From contig NZ_JASHKN010000004.1 of assembly GCF_030056735.1 (NCBI RefSeq), forward strand, positions 215,412 through 279,411: a DNA stretch of 64,000 bases. Reading direction: 5' to 3'. This DNA is from Rhodococcus sp. IEGM 1409 (GTDB lineage: Bacteria; Actinomycetota; Actinomycetes; Mycobacteriales; Mycobacteriaceae). A program made the position numbers and the translations under genes. The notes under the pieces are model-generated. The model did not search any database, was not told the origin of the DNA, and was given only the letters and a program-made list of their open reading frames with translations. How positions within the stretch are numbered: the stretch's first letter is position 1; each line of letters begins with the position of its first letter. This document shows positions 8,935-18,938 of this stretch, in pieces.

Positions 8935-9835
8935 AGGTCACCTTCTCCAATCCAGCCAGAGCTTCCTCGTAGATCTCGTCGGGATCGAGTCGACGCAATT
9001 CCTCGGCGAGGCAATCGCGTGTCTCTCGGCGACCCAGAGAAACCAGCGCGTCGGGCTGACCGGTACGGATCAACGTCGCGGTCGTGCCTTCCTGCGGACG
9101 ACTGATGGAGATGCTGCGGGTCTCGAGCTTCAACTCGACCGTCAGCTCACCCGTACGCCGGATGACCGGACCGTCGATCTTGGCTGCCAGCCAACCGGCG
9201 AGAATATCCAGTGCCGGTTCGGTTTTGAGACCGGAGACCACTGCGGAGGTGATCTTCTCGTGCGGCGGCTGATCGAGAGCCGACGCGAGCAGAGCGCGCC
9301 AATAGGTGACGCGACTCCAGGCGAGATCGGTGTCACCGGCGGTGTACGACGCGAGTCGTCCCTTGATGGTGGCGGTCGGATCGGGGGCGCCGGTCGCATC
9401 GGTGATACGCCGTATCGCGAGCCTCCCGACGGGATCCTTGGCCGGAATCTCGGGTGCCTCGAGGGGCCACCACGCGACTACCGGTGTGTCGGGGAGCAGG
9501 AACGGAATGACGACACTGCTCTCGTGATCTGCCAGGGGACCGTAGAGGCGCAACACCACTACCTCCGAAGCGCCGGCGTCCCCGCCGACACGGATCTGAG
9601 CATCGAGCCGAGGCTCGCTCTGCTCGTCGCCGCGCAGAAGCACAATGACGCGGCAGGGGTGCTCGCGGCTTGCCTCGTTGGCGGCCTCGATGGCGGCCTC
9701 GGCGTTCCCGGTGTCCCTGGTGCAGACGACAAGCGTGAGCACACGTCCCAAGGTGACAGCGCCGCCGGTCTTACGCACCTCGACCAGTTTCTTGCTGACC
9801 TGGACCGTGGTGGTGGACGGCAAATCGAGAATCAC
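8927..9835 (-). CDS. opcA: Glucose-6-phosphate dehydrogenase assembly protein OpcA
   Basis: OpcA is an accessory protein that in actinobacteria and cyanobacteria is needed for active, properly assembled Zwf. I place the start at GTG 9835, which overlaps the zwf stop by one base. A GGAGG sequence lies 8-9 nt upstream (inside the zwf end), and the product begins [17 protein letters not shown] at 302 residues, the usual actinobacterial length. Longer frames up to 9970 run through zwf and are not supported. The middle of the protein has [13 protein letters not shown], typical for OpcA. The partner is the adjacent Zwf. Confidence 0.93.
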   Translation of the reverse strand: MILDLPSTTTVQVSKKLVEVRKTGGAVTLGRVLTLVVCTRDTGNAEAAIEAANEASREHPCRVIVLLRGDEQSEPRLDAQIRVGGDAGASEVVVLRLYGPLADHESSVVIPFLLPDTPVVAWWPLEAPEIPAKDPVGRLAIRRITDATGAPDPTATIKGRLASYTAGDTDLAWSRVTYWRALLASALDQPPHEKITSAVVSGLKTEPALDILAGWLAAKIDGPVIRRTGELTVELKLETRSISISRPQEGTTATLIRTGQPDALVSLGRRETRDCLAEELRRLDPDEIYEEALAGLEKVTYE

Positions 9836-11379
9836 TAGGGTCGCCTCCATTCGCGTCCGGTGCGTTGCATCATTTCGTCCGCAGACGGTGGTCCCCACGT
9901 TCCTGCCTCGTAGGGTTCCGGCTTGCCGCCGGCAGCCCAGTGCTCGAGGACGGGATCGAGGATCTCCCAAGACAATTCGACTTCGGCATTCACCGGGAAG
10001 AGAGACGGTTCACCGAGCAACACGTCGAGAATGAGTCGCTCGTACGCCTCCGGGGACGACTCGGTGAAAGCCTGACCGTACGAGAAGTCCATGTTGACGT
10101 CGCGGACTTCCATGCTCGATCCGGGAACCTTCGAGCCGAACCGCATGGTGACGCCCTCGTCGGGCTGCACGCGGATGACCAGAGCGTTCTGGCCCAGGTC
10201 TTCGGTCATCGTCTTGTCGAACGGCAGGTGCGGTGCACGTTTGAACACCACCGCGATCTCGGTGACGCGACGGCCGAGTCGTTTGCCGGTGCGCAGGTAG
10301 AACGGCACTCCCGCCCAGCGGCGGGTGTCGACCTCGAGGGTGATGGCAGCAAAGGTCTCCGTGATGGAATCCGCTGCGAAGCCGTCTTCTTCGAGGAGCC
10401 CGACCACCGGCAGCCCGCCCTGCCAGCCGCCCGCGTACTGGCCGCGGGCGGTGGTCTCGTCGAGGGGCTCGGCGAGGCGAGTGGCAGAGAGGACCTTGAT
10501 CTTCTCCGCCTGTAAGTTCAGTGGCTCGAAGCTGATGGGTTCTTCCATCGCCGTGAACGCGAGCAACTGCAGCAGGTGATTCTGGATCACGTCGCGGGCC
10601 GCGCCGATACCGTCGTAGTACCCGGCGCGTCCACCGAGGCCGATGTCCTCGGCCATCGTGATCTGAACGTGGTCGACGTAGTGAGCGTTCCAGATCGGAT
10701 CGAACAACTGGTTCGCGAAGCGCAGAGCCAGGATGTTCTGGACCGTTTCCTTACCGAGGTAGTGGTCGATACGGAAGACCGTGTCCTCGGGGAACACTTT
10801 GTTGACGACGGCGTTCAGTTCGCGAGCGCTCGCGAGGTCGTGACCGAACGGCTTCTCGATGACAACGCGTCGCCATTGACCGTCCTCGGCCTGCGCGAGG
10901 CCGGAGGCGGACAGCTGTTCGAGGACCTGAGGAAACGCGTTGGGCGGAATCGCGAGGTAGAAGCCGTGATTGCCGCCGATGCCACGCTCGTTGTCGAGCG
11001 TCGCCAACGTGTCGGACAGGTTCTGGAAGGCCTCGGCCTCGTCGAAACTGCCTTCCACGAACCGGATGCCTTCGGCGAGCCGCTCCCACACGTCCTGACG
11101 GAACTTGGTGCGGGCACCGTCCTTGACTGCTTCGAGGACGACGTTCGCGAAGTCCTCGTCCGTCCAGTCACGCCGGGCGAACCCGACCAGAGCGAATCCG
11201 GGCGGCAACAGTCCACGGTTGGCGAGGTCGTAGATGGCGGGCATGAGCTTGCGCCTGGCAAGGTCGCCGGTAACACCGAAAATCACCAGGGCGCAGGGCC
11301 CCGCAATGTGCGGAAGCCGTTTGTCGGTGCTGTCCCTAAGGGGATTCACCCAATCTGATGCCGCCGCGGAATCGCTCAC
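9835..11379 (-). CDS. zwf: Glucose-6-phosphate 1-dehydrogenase
   Basis: The enzyme oxidises glucose-6-phosphate with NADP+ and opens the oxidative pentose-phosphate pathway. The 514-residue protein has the coenzyme loop GVTGDLARRKLMPAIYDLA (about residue 29) and the active-site signature RIDHYLGKETVQNIL (about 196). The start is GTG 11379, four bases after the tal stop, giving VSDSAAASDWVNPLRD. The longer frame to 11643 is an out-of-family extension across tal. It lies between tal and opcA in a tightly packed operon, which fits joint control of NADPH supply. Confidence 0.95.
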   Translation of the reverse strand: MSDSAAASDWVNPLRDSTDKRLPHIAGPCALVIFGVTGDLARRKLMPAIYDLANRGLLPPGFALVGFARRDWTDEDFANVVLEAVKDGARTKFRQDVWERLAEGIRFVEGSFDEAEAFQNLSDTLATLDNERGIGGNHGFYLAIPPNAFPQVLEQLSASGLAQAEDGQWRRVVIEKPFGHDLASARELNAVVNKVFPEDTVFRIDHYLGKETVQNILALRFANQLFDPIWNAHYVDHVQITMAEDIGLGGRAGYYDGIGAARDVIQNHLLQLLAFTAMEEPISFEPLNLQAEKIKVLSATRLAEPLDETTARGQYAGGWQGGLPVVGLLEEDGFAADSITETFAAITLEVDTRRWAGVPFYLRTGKRLGRRVTEIAVVFKRAPHLPFDKTMTEDLGQNALVIRVQPDEGVTMRFGSKVPGSSMEVRDVNMDFSYGQAFTESSPEAYERLILDVLLGEPSLFPVNAEVELSWEILDPVLEHWAAGGKPEPYEAGTWGPPSADEMMQRTGREWRRP

Positions 11380-11383
11380 AGGC

Positions 11384-12508
11384 TCAGCTCTTCGGGGTTG
11401 CTGCGCGGAGCTGCTCGGCAGTTGCGTCGAGCAACTCGTTCCAGGACACCTCGAACTTGTCGACGCCCTCGGTTTCGAGGACCTTGAACACGTCCGCAAG
11501 GTCGATGCCGACAGCAGCGAGCTGATCGAAGACCGCCTGAGACTCCTGAGCGGTGCCCGAGATCGTGTCGCCCGTGATCTCACCGTGGTCGGCGAGAGCG
11601 TCGAGCGTCTTCTCCGGCATGGTGTTGACGGTGTTGGGTGCAACCAACTCGGTGACGTAGAGCGTGTCGGGGTAGTCCGGGTTCTTCACGCCGGTCGACG
11701 CCCACAGCGGGCGCTGAGCCTTGGCATCGTCTGCCAGGAGTGCCTGGAAGCGGGGCTGGACCTCGAAGATCTGCTGGTAGGCGTTGTACGCCAGGCGAGC
11801 GTTTGCGAGTGCAGCCTTGCCACGAAGCTCGAGAGCTTCCGGCGTGCCGATTGCCGTGAGGCGGTTGTCGATCTCGGAATCCACGCGGGAGACGAAGAAC
11901 GAGGCGACCGACTCGATGGACGAGATGTCGCGGCCGGCAGCCTTGGCGGTGTCCAGACCTTCGAGGTATGCGCCCATCACTGCTTCGTAGCGCTCGACCG
12001 AGAAGATCAAGGTGACGTTGACGCTGATGCCCTCGCCGATCACCTTGGCGATGGCGGGAATGCCTGCCAGCGTCGCGGGGATCTTGATCAGGACGTTCGG
12101 GCGATCGACGATCTTGTGAAGCTCGATCGCCTGCGCGACAGTGGCGTCGGTGTCGTGTGCCAGGCGAGGATCGACCTCGATGGACACGCGGCCGTCGACG
12201 CCGTTCGACGCCTCGAACTGCGGAGCCAGGATGTCGCACGCAGCGCGCACGTCGTCGGTGGTCACCGCGGTGATGGTGGCGTCGACATCGGCGCCGCGCT
12301 GCGCGAGCTCACGAACCTGAGCGTCGTAGTCCGAGCCCTTGGAGAGGGCTGCCTGGAAGATCGACGGGTTGGTCGTGACGCCCACGATCGACTTCGTGTC
12401 GATGAGGTTCTGCAGGTTGCCGGACTGGATACGATCTCGCGAGAGGTCGTCGAGCCAGATGGAAACGCCTGCAGCGGAGAGCTTTTCGGTATTCACGTTC
12501 TGTGTCAT
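11384..12508 (-). CDS. tal: Transaldolase
   Basis: Transaldolase transfers dihydroxyacetone units between sugar phosphates in the non-oxidative pentose-phosphate branch through a Schiff-base lysine. The 374-residue product is the long actinobacterial type. The catalytic lysine lies in [12 protein letters not shown] (about residue 132). Two starts compete. ATG 12517 overlaps the tkt stop as ATGA, while ATG 12508 ([14 protein letters not shown]) sits 9 nt after AAGGGA and matches the family N-terminus better. I use 12508. Confidence 0.94.
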   Translation of the reverse strand: MTQNVNTEKLSAAGVSIWLDDLSRDRIQSGNLQNLIDTKSIVGVTTNPSIFQAALSKGSDYDAQVRELAQRGADVDATITAVTTDDVRAACDILAPQFEASNGVDGRVSIEVDPRLAHDTDATVAQAIELHKIVDRPNVLIKIPATLAGIPAIAKVIGEGISVNVTLIFSVERYEAVMGAYLEGLDTAKAAGRDISSIESVASFFVSRVDSEIDNRLTAIGTPEALELRGKAALANARLAYNAYQQIFEVQPRFQALLADDAKAQRPLWASTGVKNPDYPDTLYVTELVAPNTVNTMPEKTLDALADHGEITGDTISGTAQESQAVFDQLAAVGIDLADVFKVLETEGVDKFEVSWNELLDATAEQLRAATPKS

Positions 12509-12513
12509 CGAGA

Positions 12514-14646
12514 TCATCCCTTCAGGTCTTCAATGGCGCGGGCCGTAGCCGCGACGGCAGCGAGGGAGCGCTGCGCGGCTTCGACAGTCGCGTCGGCAGT
12601 GATGCCGAACTCCCGGAACAAGGTCTTGTAATCGGCGGAAGCGCCGTAGTGCTCGAGCGAGACGGCCTGACCGGCGTCGCCGAGGATGCGCCACCATGGC
12701 ATCGCGATGCCGGCTTCGACGGACACGCGTGCGCGGACGGCGGGCGGAATGACCTCGTCGCGGTACGCCTGATCCTGCTCGAGGAACCAGTCGAGGCAGG
12801 GCACGGAAACGACGCGGGTTGCAACGCCCTGAGCTTCGAGCGTCTCACGAGCCTCGGTGGCCAGATGCAGTTCGGAACCGGTGGCCAGCAAGATGACCTC
12901 GGGCGAACCGTTGGCTGCGTCGACGAGAACGTACGCGCCGCGCTTGACGCCCTCGGCAGCCTTCTCCTTGGTGCCTTCGAGAACCGGGATGTCCTGGCGG
13001 GTGAGTGCCAGAGCGGTCGGTCCCGTCTTGTTCTCGAGTGCTGCCTGCCACGCGAACGAGGTCTCGTTGGCGTCACCCGGGCGGACGACGGCGAGATTCG
13101 GGATGGCGCGCAGTGCGGCGAGGTGCTCGACCGGCTGGTGAGTCGGGCCGTCTTCGCCGAGACCGATGGAGTCGTGGGTCCAGACGTAGGTGACGGCAGT
13201 CTTCATCAGTGCGGCCAGGCGAACGGCCGGACGCATGTAGTCGGAGAAGACCATGAAGGTTCCGCCGTACGGGCGGGTCGGGCCGTGGAGCGCGATGCCG
13301 TTGAGGATCGAGCCCATTGCATGCTCACGGATGCCGAAGTGGAGCGTGCGGCCGTAAGGCTGCGCATTCCAGTCGTTGGTGGAGATGGAGAAGGGGCCGA
13401 ACGAATCTGCACCCTTGATGGTGGTGTTGTTGCTGCCCGCAAGGTCAGCGGAGCCACCCCACAGTTCGGGCAGGATCGGTCCGAGCGCGTTGAGTGCCGA
13501 ACCGGAGGCCTTGCGAGTCGCAACGCCCTTGGCGTCGGCCTCGTAGGTCGGGAGCGCGTCGGCCCAGCCTGCGGGGAATTCACCGGCGAACAGGCGGTCG
13601 AAGAGTTCCTTGCGCTCGGACTCACGTGCTGCCCACGCGTCGAACTCGACCTGCCACGCCTTGCGTGCGTCTGCTCCGCGGGAGACGACCTCGCGAGCGT
13701 GGGCCAGAGCGTCGGCGTCGACGTCGAAGGACTTGCTCGGATCGAATCCGAGGGCTTCCTTGACCGCAGCGACCTCGTCGGCGCCCAGTGCGGAGCCGTG
13801 GACGTCGCCGGTGTTCATCTTCTTCGGAGCCGGGAAACCGATGATGGTGCGGAGAAGGATGATCGACGGGCGATCGACGACGGCCTTTGCCGCAGCGACT
13901 GCGTCGAGGATGCCGGAGACGTTCTCGCCGCCCTCGACGTGCTGAACGTGCCAGCCGTACGCCTCGTAGCGCTTTCCGACGTCTTCGCCGAGAGCGATCG
14001 TGGTGTCGTGCTCGATGGAGATCTTGTTGGCGTCGTAGAAGACGATCAGGTTGCCGAGTTCCTGCACACCGGCGAGGGACGAGGCCTCGGACGTAACGCC
14101 TTCTTCGATGTCACCGTCGGACGCGATCACGTAGATGTGATGGTCGAAGGGGGAGGAGCCGACCGGGGTCTCCGGATCGAACAGCCCGCGCTCACGACGC
14201 GCAGCCATCGCCATGCCGACCGCGGAGGCGAGGCCCTGGCCCAGCGGACCGGTGGTCATCTCGACGCCGACGGTGTGGCCGACCTCGGGGTGGCCGGGGG
14301 TCAAAGCGCCCCACGTGCGGAGAGCCTCGAGGTCAGCGAGCTCGAGACCGTAGCCCGACAGGTAGAGCTGGGTGTACAGCGTCAAGGACGAATGGCCACA
14401 GGAAAGAACGAAGCGGTCACGGCCGACCCATTCTGCATCCGAAGGATCGTGTCGCATGACGCGCTGGAAGAGGGTGTAGGCCAACGGCGCCAAGCTCATT
14501 GCAGTTCCGGGATGGCCGTTGCCGACCTTCTGAACCGCGTCGGCGGCGAGCACGCGGGCGGTATCGACAGCCTTGGTGTCCAGGTCGGTCCAGTCCGAGG
14601 GGTGGACGGGTTGCGTGAGGACGTGGATCTCGTCTGTGATCGACAC
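12514..14646 (-). CDS. tkt: Transketolase
   Basis: This thiamine-diphosphate enzyme exchanges two-carbon units between ketoses and aldoses and is the first gene of the leftward pentose-phosphate operon. The 710-residue product starts at GTG 14646 ([13 protein letters not shown]) behind an AGGAGA ribosome-binding site. The apparent 5' extension to 14772 has no family similarity. Visible motifs are [13 protein letters not shown] near the N-terminus and the ThDP/Mg block [13 protein letters not shown] followed by FYDANKIS (about residues 155-190). The C-terminal region carries [16 protein letters not shown] (about 470). Confidence 0.95.
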   Translation of the reverse strand: MSITDEIHVLTQPVHPSDWTDLDTKAVDTARVLAADAVQKVGNGHPGTAMSLAPLAYTLFQRVMRHDPSDAEWVGRDRFVLSCGHSSLTLYTQLYLSGYGLELADLEALRTWGALTPGHPEVGHTVGVEMTTGPLGQGLASAVGMAMAARRERGLFDPETPVGSSPFDHHIYVIASDGDIEEGVTSEASSLAGVQELGNLIVFYDANKISIEHDTTIALGEDVGKRYEAYGWHVQHVEGGENVSGILDAVAAAKAVVDRPSIILLRTIIGFPAPKKMNTGDVHGSALGADEVAAVKEALGFDPSKSFDVDADALAHAREVVSRGADARKAWQVEFDAWAARESERKELFDRLFAGEFPAGWADALPTYEADAKGVATRKASGSALNALGPILPELWGGSADLAGSNNTTIKGADSFGPFSISTNDWNAQPYGRTLHFGIREHAMGSILNGIALHGPTRPYGGTFMVFSDYMRPAVRLAALMKTAVTYVWTHDSIGLGEDGPTHQPVEHLAALRAIPNLAVVRPGDANETSFAWQAALENKTGPTALALTRQDIPVLEGTKEKAAEGVKRGAYVLVDAANGSPEVILLATGSELHLATEARETLEAQGVATRVVSVPCLDWFLEQDQAYRDEVIPPAVRARVSVEAGIAMPWWRILGDAGQAVSLEHYGASADYKTLFREFGITADATVEAAQRSLAAVAATARAIEDLKG

Positions 14647-14847
14647 TGGCAGATGTCTCCTGACATGGTGTACGTGGATTGCGAGGGTGGGGTGTCCCTC
14701 CACTGCGTAACCCAGCCTAATGGTCCTGGCTGTCCGGGTCGATTCGGTTCCTCCATGGCTGCGGTCTACCATCGTCCGTAGTAGAGAACAGTGTCAGCAG
14801 TGTGTCGTGAAGAGTTAGTGCGGTAACGCGTGGTGCAAGGAGAGAAC

Positions 14848-15831
14848 GTGCGGACAGGGCAACAGCCGAGCGGACATGGCTTCGGCAGCCCAGGTGCCGC
14901 CCCGCGGGCGACCAATACCGATACGGTGTGGGGTCGCGCAACGGGCAAGGTTCTGGCTTATATCGCGCTCACGAAGCCGCGAGTAATCGAATTGCTGTTG
15001 GTGGCAACCATTCCTGCAATGCTGCTGGCCGATCGCGGAACAGTCGACATCGCCCTGATCCTCAGCACCCTCTTCGGTGGCTGGATGGGCGCAGCGAGTG
15101 CGAACTCGCTCAACTGCGTCGTCGACGCCGACATCGACAAGGTCATGAAGCGCACGGCAAAGCGTCCGCTGGCCCGCGAGGCGGTGCCGACGCGTAACGC
15201 GCTCGTCTTCGGGCTTCTTCTCGGACTCGCATCGTTCCTGTGGCTGTGGTGGCGAGCCAACCTCCTCGCCGGCATCCTCGTCGTGATCACGATCGCGTTC
15301 TACGTCCTCATCTACACGATGGTTCTCAAGCGTCGTACCTGGCAGAACGTCATCTGGGGTGGCGCTGCCGGATGTATGCCCGTCCTCGTCGGCTGGGCCG
15401 CAGTCACCGGGTCACTGAGCTGGCAGCCCGTCGTGCTGTTCCTGATCATCTTCTTCTGGACGCCGCCGCACACCTGGGCGCTCGCAATGCGCTACAAAGA
15501 AGACTACAAAGCTGCCGGTGTTCCGATGCTTCCCGTGATCGCCACCGAAGAGCACGTCACCAAGCAGATCCTGTTCTACAGCTGGGCGATGGTCGTCACG
15601 ACGCTTGTCCTCGTGCCCGCGTCCGGCGTCATCTACGCCGCCATCACCATCGTCGCCGGCGCGTGGTTCCTGCTCATGGCCCATCAGCTGTACCGCAGCG
15701 TTCGTGGCGGTGCCCAGGTCAAGCCGCTGCGCCTGTTCCTGCAGTCCAACAACTATCTTGCGATCGTCTTCGTCGGCCTCGCTGTCGACTCGGTTCTCGG
15801 ACTCCAGACGATCAGCGACATGCTCAGCTGA
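14848..15831 (+). CDS. ctaB: Protoheme IX farnesyltransferase (heme O synthase)
   Basis: This integral-membrane UbiA-family prenyltransferase adds a farnesyl group to heme b, giving heme O, the precursor of heme A for cytochrome aa3 oxidase. It has eight or nine hydrophobic segments. The first Asp-rich motif is [15 protein letters not shown] (about residue 90) and the second polar motif is [15 protein letters not shown] (about 220). I choose GTG 14848 because AAGGAG ends 5 nt before it; in-frame GTGs at 14830/14833 are alternatives. It is divergent from tkt. The partner enzyme CtaA is encoded at 17365. Confidence 0.94.
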   Translation: MRTGQQPSGHGFGSPGAAPRATNTDTVWGRATGKVLAYIALTKPRVIELLLVATIPAMLLADRGTVDIALILSTLFGGWMGAASANSLNCVVDADIDKVMKRTAKRPLAREAVPTRNALVFGLLLGLASFLWLWWRANLLAGILVVITIAFYVLIYTMVLKRRTWQNVIWGGAAGCMPVLVGWAAVTGSLSWQPVVLFLIIFFWTPPHTWALAMRYKEDYKAAGVPMLPVIATEEHVTKQILFYSWAMVVTTLVLVPASGVIYAAITIVAGAWFLLMAHQLYRSVRGGAQVKPLRLFLQSNNYLAIVFVGLAVDSVLGLQTISDMLS

Positions 15832-15835
15832 TTCT

Positions 15836-15881
15836 GCTGTGCGCCTTTGTTAACCGCGGGCGGTTAACAAAGGCGCACAGC
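15836..15881. terminator. 46-bp near-perfect palindrome between convergent ctaB and qor
   Basis: Twenty-two-base arms are fully complementary (15836-15857 with 15860-15881) and separated by only GG. The palindrome lies 4 bp after the ctaB stop and 6 bp before the convergent qor stop. It is almost certainly a bidirectional transcription terminator. Confidence 0.8.
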
Positions 15882-15887
15882 GCATCG

Positions 15888-16853
15888 CTACGGAATCAGA
15901 ACGATGGATCCCGTGGTTGCTCGACCTTCCAGATCCCGGTGCGCTGTCGCCGCATCGGCGAGGGGGTATTCGGCCCCGACGCGAATATCGAGTTTCCCGG
16001 CTGCAATAGCGTCGAAGACATCGCCGGCACGCCAGGTCAGTTCCTCACGAGTGCGAATGTGATGCGCGAGCGTCGGACGCGTCAGGAACAGCGAGCCCGA
16101 CGAATTGAGCCGCTGCGGATCCACCGGCGGAACCGGACCACTGGCCGCACCGAACAACGCGACAGTGCCGCGAATACGCACGGAAGCCAAGCTCGAATCA
16201 AAAGTTGTTGCGCCGACGCCGTCGTATGCCGCCGCGACTCCTTCGCCGCCGGTCAATTCCCGCACGCGCACGGCGATGTCCTCTTGGTACCGCAGGACCT
16301 CCGTGGCGCCGGCGCCACGCGAGAGTTTTTCCTTCGCATCGGATGACACAGTCGTGATGACCTTCGCCCCGAGGCTGACGGCCATCTGCGTCAGGATCAA
16401 CCCGACGCCGCCCGCGCCCGCGTGCACAAGCACGGTGTCGCCGCTTTGGATCGGATACGTCGACTTCGCGAGGTAGTGCGCTGTCATCCCCTGAAGGAGC
16501 GCCGACGCTGCGGCCGATGCCGGTACACCGTCGGGCACTTTCACTGCGACTGCGGCGGGAACAGCTACCTTCTCGGCGTAGCTGCCCGTGGCCGCGGCCC
16601 ACGCGACACGGTCGCCTACAGCGAATCCGGTGACGTCGGAACCGACCGCTTCGACGACACCGCTGCCTTCGTCACCGGGAATGTAGGGGAGCGGGCGCTT
16701 GTACTGGCCCATTCGGAAGTACGTGTCGATGAAATTGATGCCGATCGCCTCGGTCCGGACGAGTAGATCGCCTGGGCCCGGTTTCGGTTCGGGTTGTTCG
16801 GACAGAGTCAGAACCTCTGGTCCGCCGGTCTCGGTCACGTAGATGGCTCGCAT
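15888..16853 (-). CDS. qor: Quinone oxidoreductase (zeta-crystallin-type MDR)
   Basis: This is a zinc-free medium-chain reductase that probably passes electrons from NADPH to quinones or enones. The 321 residues start MRAIYVTETGGPEVLTL. GDEGSGVVEAVGSDVTGFAVGDRVAW is the GroES-like part and LVHAGAGGVGLILTQMA the nucleotide-binding loop (about residue 142). The zinc-structural cysteine lobe is absent, as expected for the QOR subgroup. The position between ctaB and ctaA matches mycobacterial Rv1454c. Confidence 0.9.
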   Translation of the reverse strand: MRAIYVTETGGPEVLTLSEQPEPKPGPGDLLVRTEAIGINFIDTYFRMGQYKRPLPYIPGDEGSGVVEAVGSDVTGFAVGDRVAWAAATGSYAEKVAVPAAVAVKVPDGVPASAAASALLQGMTAHYLAKSTYPIQSGDTVLVHAGAGGVGLILTQMAVSLGAKVITTVSSDAKEKLSRGAGATEVLRYQEDIAVRVRELTGGEGVAAAYDGVGATTFDSSLASVRIRGTVALFGAASGPVPPVDPQRLNSSGSLFLTRPTLAHHIRTREELTWRAGDVFDAIAAGKLDIRVGAEYPLADAATAHRDLEGRATTGSIVLIP

Positions 16854-16936
16854 GGTTTCTGTTCTACACCCGCGGCGACCGAGCCTCAGTCCATGCCTGG
16901 TGTCGCTTCCGGGCTACCGACCAGTATTGTCGAGTC

Positions 16937-17299
16937 ATGAGCACCGATACAGAGAAGTCGGACGCCACCCCGTCCGCGCCGGAACTGCCGAAGTCCACGG
17001 TGAATGCCATCACCAAGTTCGTCGCCGAGCACGGCGGAACCGCCAGCGCCGTCATCCAGCCGGTCGGCGTGGCCGGCGTTCGCATCACCCTCGTGGGTGC
17101 CGACGGCATCCTCGGTGACCAGGTCGTCGAGGACCTCGCCACGGCCAATGCCGTCGTCGCGTCCTTCGAAAACGTCACCGTTGCCGAGTGGGAGCGTGAG
17201 CTGACGAGCATCGTCACCCCACAGGAAGGCCACTTCAAGAAGATGGCCGGTTGGGTTGCCAATCAGACTCGGTTCCCGAAAGCACGCAACGAATCCTGA
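16937..17299 (+). CDS. Conserved hypothetical protein (120 aa)
   Basis: This small soluble protein has an acidic/polar N-terminal tail (MSTDTEKSDATPSAPELPKS). A compact domain follows with VAEHGGTASAVIQPVGVAGV, repeated short beta-like stretches and a C-terminal HFKKMAGWVANQTRFPKAR. I recognise no named family. It stands alone between divergent qor and convergent ctaA, where mycobacteria have the uncharacterised Rv1455, though I cannot confirm homology by eye. It ends before a long palindromic terminator. Confidence 0.75.
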   Translation: MSTDTEKSDATPSAPELPKSTVNAITKFVAEHGGTASAVIQPVGVAGVRITLVGADGILGDQVVEDLATANAVVASFENVTVAEWERELTSIVTPQEGHFKKMAGWVANQTRFPKARNES

Positions 17300-17303
17300 A
17301 ATG

Positions 17304-17353
17304 ACGTGTGGGGCGGTAGGAACACATTTTGGTGTTCCTACCGCCCCACACGT
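17304..17353. terminator. 50-bp palindrome between convergent genes
   Basis: Twenty-two-base perfectly complementary arms (17304-17325 and 17332-17353) flank a 6-nt loop. The palindrome lies between the 120-aa gene and ctaA, which converge. It is a probable bidirectional terminator. Confidence 0.8.
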
Positions 17354-17364
17354 GTCTTCAAGCG

Positions 17365-18339
17365 TCAGACAGCTGGTATCGGCGAAATGGTCGGCGTGAA
17401 CTGGCGGGTCTTACCCGCGGCCCAAACTGCGGCGGTTGCAGCCGTGCACAGCCCGGCACCAGCGACGTGAAAGACGACCAAGACTGCTGGTACGTCGGTG
17501 AAGTACTGCACGATTCCGATGAGTGCCTGCGCAACGATGAGCGCGAGCAAAACCTTCAATCGGATCTTCACGGCCGCAGACGTCCCGACCGCATACAAGC
17601 CGAAGGTCAGACCCACCACTAACGCGAGGTAGCCGACCAATAGTTGTGAATGCAGATGAACCAGGGTCACGATCTCGACCTCGAGGCGAGGCACAATACG
17701 ATCCATATTCTTGTCACCCGCGTGTGGGCCCGCACCGGTCACCAAGGTTCCGGCGACGAGCACGCCGGCGAGGGCAACTCCGGACAGAGCGGTCAGCCAA
17801 CGCAGCGGCCTCGGCATCACGATCAGAGTTGTTGCCTCGTCGGGTTCGGCGATTTTCGCGTACATCACCGTCGCAACCCAGACCATCAGCATCGACGCCA
17901 CCAGGTGGATTGCCACCGTCCACCACAGCAGCCCCGTCCGGACGGTGATTCCGCCGATCACTGCCTGAACCACAGTGCCGAGCGGCATCATCCAGGCGTA
18001 GACAAGTACCTCTTTGCGACGGCGAGCGCGAGTCACTGCGAGCACGATTGCAGCCGCGACAATGACAACCAGGAATGTGAGCAAACGGTTCCCGAACTCG
18101 ACCGCCTGGTGGAGTACTGCGACCTCGCCATGGCCGACCGGAACGAAGCTACCGGGGAAGCACTGCGGCCACGTCGGGCAGCCGAGCCCCGAAGCAGTCA
18201 CGCGAACCACCGCACCGGTGACAGCAATACCGCCCTGCGTCAGGATCACGATGAACGCGATGATCTTCTGCGTTTTCAGCGAGGGGAGAGGTAGTCGATC
18301 CACCAAGCGCAAAAATTCGGCATACACACGATTCACCAC
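17365..18339 (-). CDS. ctaA: Heme A synthase (COX15/CtaA family)
   Basis: This integral-membrane monooxygenase oxidises heme O to heme A for cytochrome c oxidase. The 324-residue product has about eight hydrophobic segments. Conserved features are GGIAVTGAVVRVTASGLGCP (about residues 36-55), the heme-ligand histidine region VLHQAVEFGNRLLTF, VHLHSQLLVGY and VVFHVAGAGLC. The start is one of two adjacent GTGs (18339/18336). The first codons and the region upstream of them belong to a sequence that is repeated 554 bp away (see 18875-18938). CtaB at 14848 makes its substrate. Confidence 0.9.
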   Translation of the reverse strand: MVNRVYAEFLRLVDRLPLPSLKTQKIIAFIVILTQGGIAVTGAVVRVTASGLGCPTWPQCFPGSFVPVGHGEVAVLHQAVEFGNRLLTFLVVIVAAAIVLAVTRARRRKEVLVYAWMMPLGTVVQAVIGGITVRTGLLWWTVAIHLVASMLMVWVATVMYAKIAEPDEATTLIVMPRPLRWLTALSGVALAGVLVAGTLVTGAGPHAGDKNMDRIVPRLEVEIVTLVHLHSQLLVGYLALVVGLTFGLYAVGTSAAVKIRLKVLLALIVAQALIGIVQYFTDVPAVLVVFHVAGAGLCTAATAAVWAAGKTRQFTPTISPIPAV

Positions 18340-18384
18340 GCCAACGATCGTAGTTCCCCATCAACTACACAGTGTCGTTGGGGC
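18321..18384. repeat. Direct repeat copy 1 (ctaA 5' end and leader)
   Basis: This copy shares a 20-bp identical core, ACGCCAACGATCGTAGTTCC (18338-18357), and additional partial identity on both sides with copy 2. It spans the first ctaA codons and its leader. Confidence 0.8.
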
Positions 18385-18536
18385 CGTGCCGGGTGACTGC
18401 GACACGCGACATGCATGCGATTGCACTGCGTTCGATGCTCGGTGTGCAGCTCAAAGTGTCCAAGGGACAACCAAGGATCTACGCACTTGCTCCGCTGACG
18501 ACCACTCACCAGGCAATCGAATCCTCATGATACAAA

Positions 18537-18720
18537 ATGTATGGCTTCTCGATGCTCTACGCAGGGCTTCGTTTGGGTGAATCTGTTGTGAAGCAACGTA
18601 TTTACGAGTAGGACGAAACGCAGAAATCGAACTCACTCCGCATGCGCTGCAGCACAAATTCGCAACCGAACTGGTCAACAACGGTTGTTCACCGGAGATT
18701 CTGCGTAGCCAGCTCTCTCG
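18537..18720 (+). pseudogene. Tyrosine recombinase (integrase) remnant
   Basis: Two fragments are visible. Frame 1 (18537-18611) reads MYGFSMLYAGLRLGESVVK and resembles integrase box I (LYxxGLRxGE, with the catalytic Arg); it ends at TAG 18609. Frame 2 (18623-18721) reads EIELTPHALQHKFATELVNN and continues GCSPEILRSQLS. This matches box II (TPHxLRHTFAT), but the catalytic Arg is Gln (HALQH). The two blocks are about 25 codons apart instead of roughly 80-110, so the gene carries a stop, a frameshift, an internal deletion and a lost catalytic residue. It is clearly non-functional. Confidence 0.72.
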
Positions 18721-18874
18721 GTGCGTGACGACCGGACACGCGACTGCAAGTGCGTGGTGTGCATGCACTGCATGCAGAGGTGGTTAGCTGAGTTAGGCGT
18801 TTTTCGTTGCGCGGACAGCACGAAGCGCGCTGCTATTTGTGTAGTGGAACGTACAACTACATGCGGTTACCCGG

Positions 18875-18938
18875 CATGCACACGATTCGCTACGCCAACG
18901 ATCGTAGTTCCGCCCCAGCTACCCACTGTAGTTGGGGC
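18875..18938. repeat. Direct repeat copy 2
   Basis: The second copy of the 20-bp core lies at 18892-18911. The GTG-GTG that starts ctaA in copy 1 has become GTA-GCG on the matching strand here, so this copy no longer carries that start. It overlaps the hairpin at 18910-18940. Confidence 0.8.

Larger units (their letters stand above)
18321..18938. mobile_element. Putative scar of an integrative element
   Basis: About 0.55 kb lies between two direct repeats with an identical 20-bp core and contains two pieces of a tyrosine recombinase gene in different frames. Direct repeats at both ends plus an integrase are the usual layout of attL/attR around an integrated element. Here nearly all internal DNA has been lost. 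A simple local duplication of the ctaA leader is the alternative. This is inference, with no intact mobile function. Confidence 0.45.

Noticed and set aside
12502-14781. 759-codon forward frame opposite tkt
   Set aside because: Antisense shadow of transketolase. It has no family features or ribosome-binding site, and both the length and the Val/Gly/Asp-rich composition follow from the codon bias of tkt.
18014-18580. 188-codon forward frame across the ctaA start
   Set aside because: It is antisense to ctaA and runs through the repeat and the scar region. The translation has no domain, and the integrase pieces lie in other frames.
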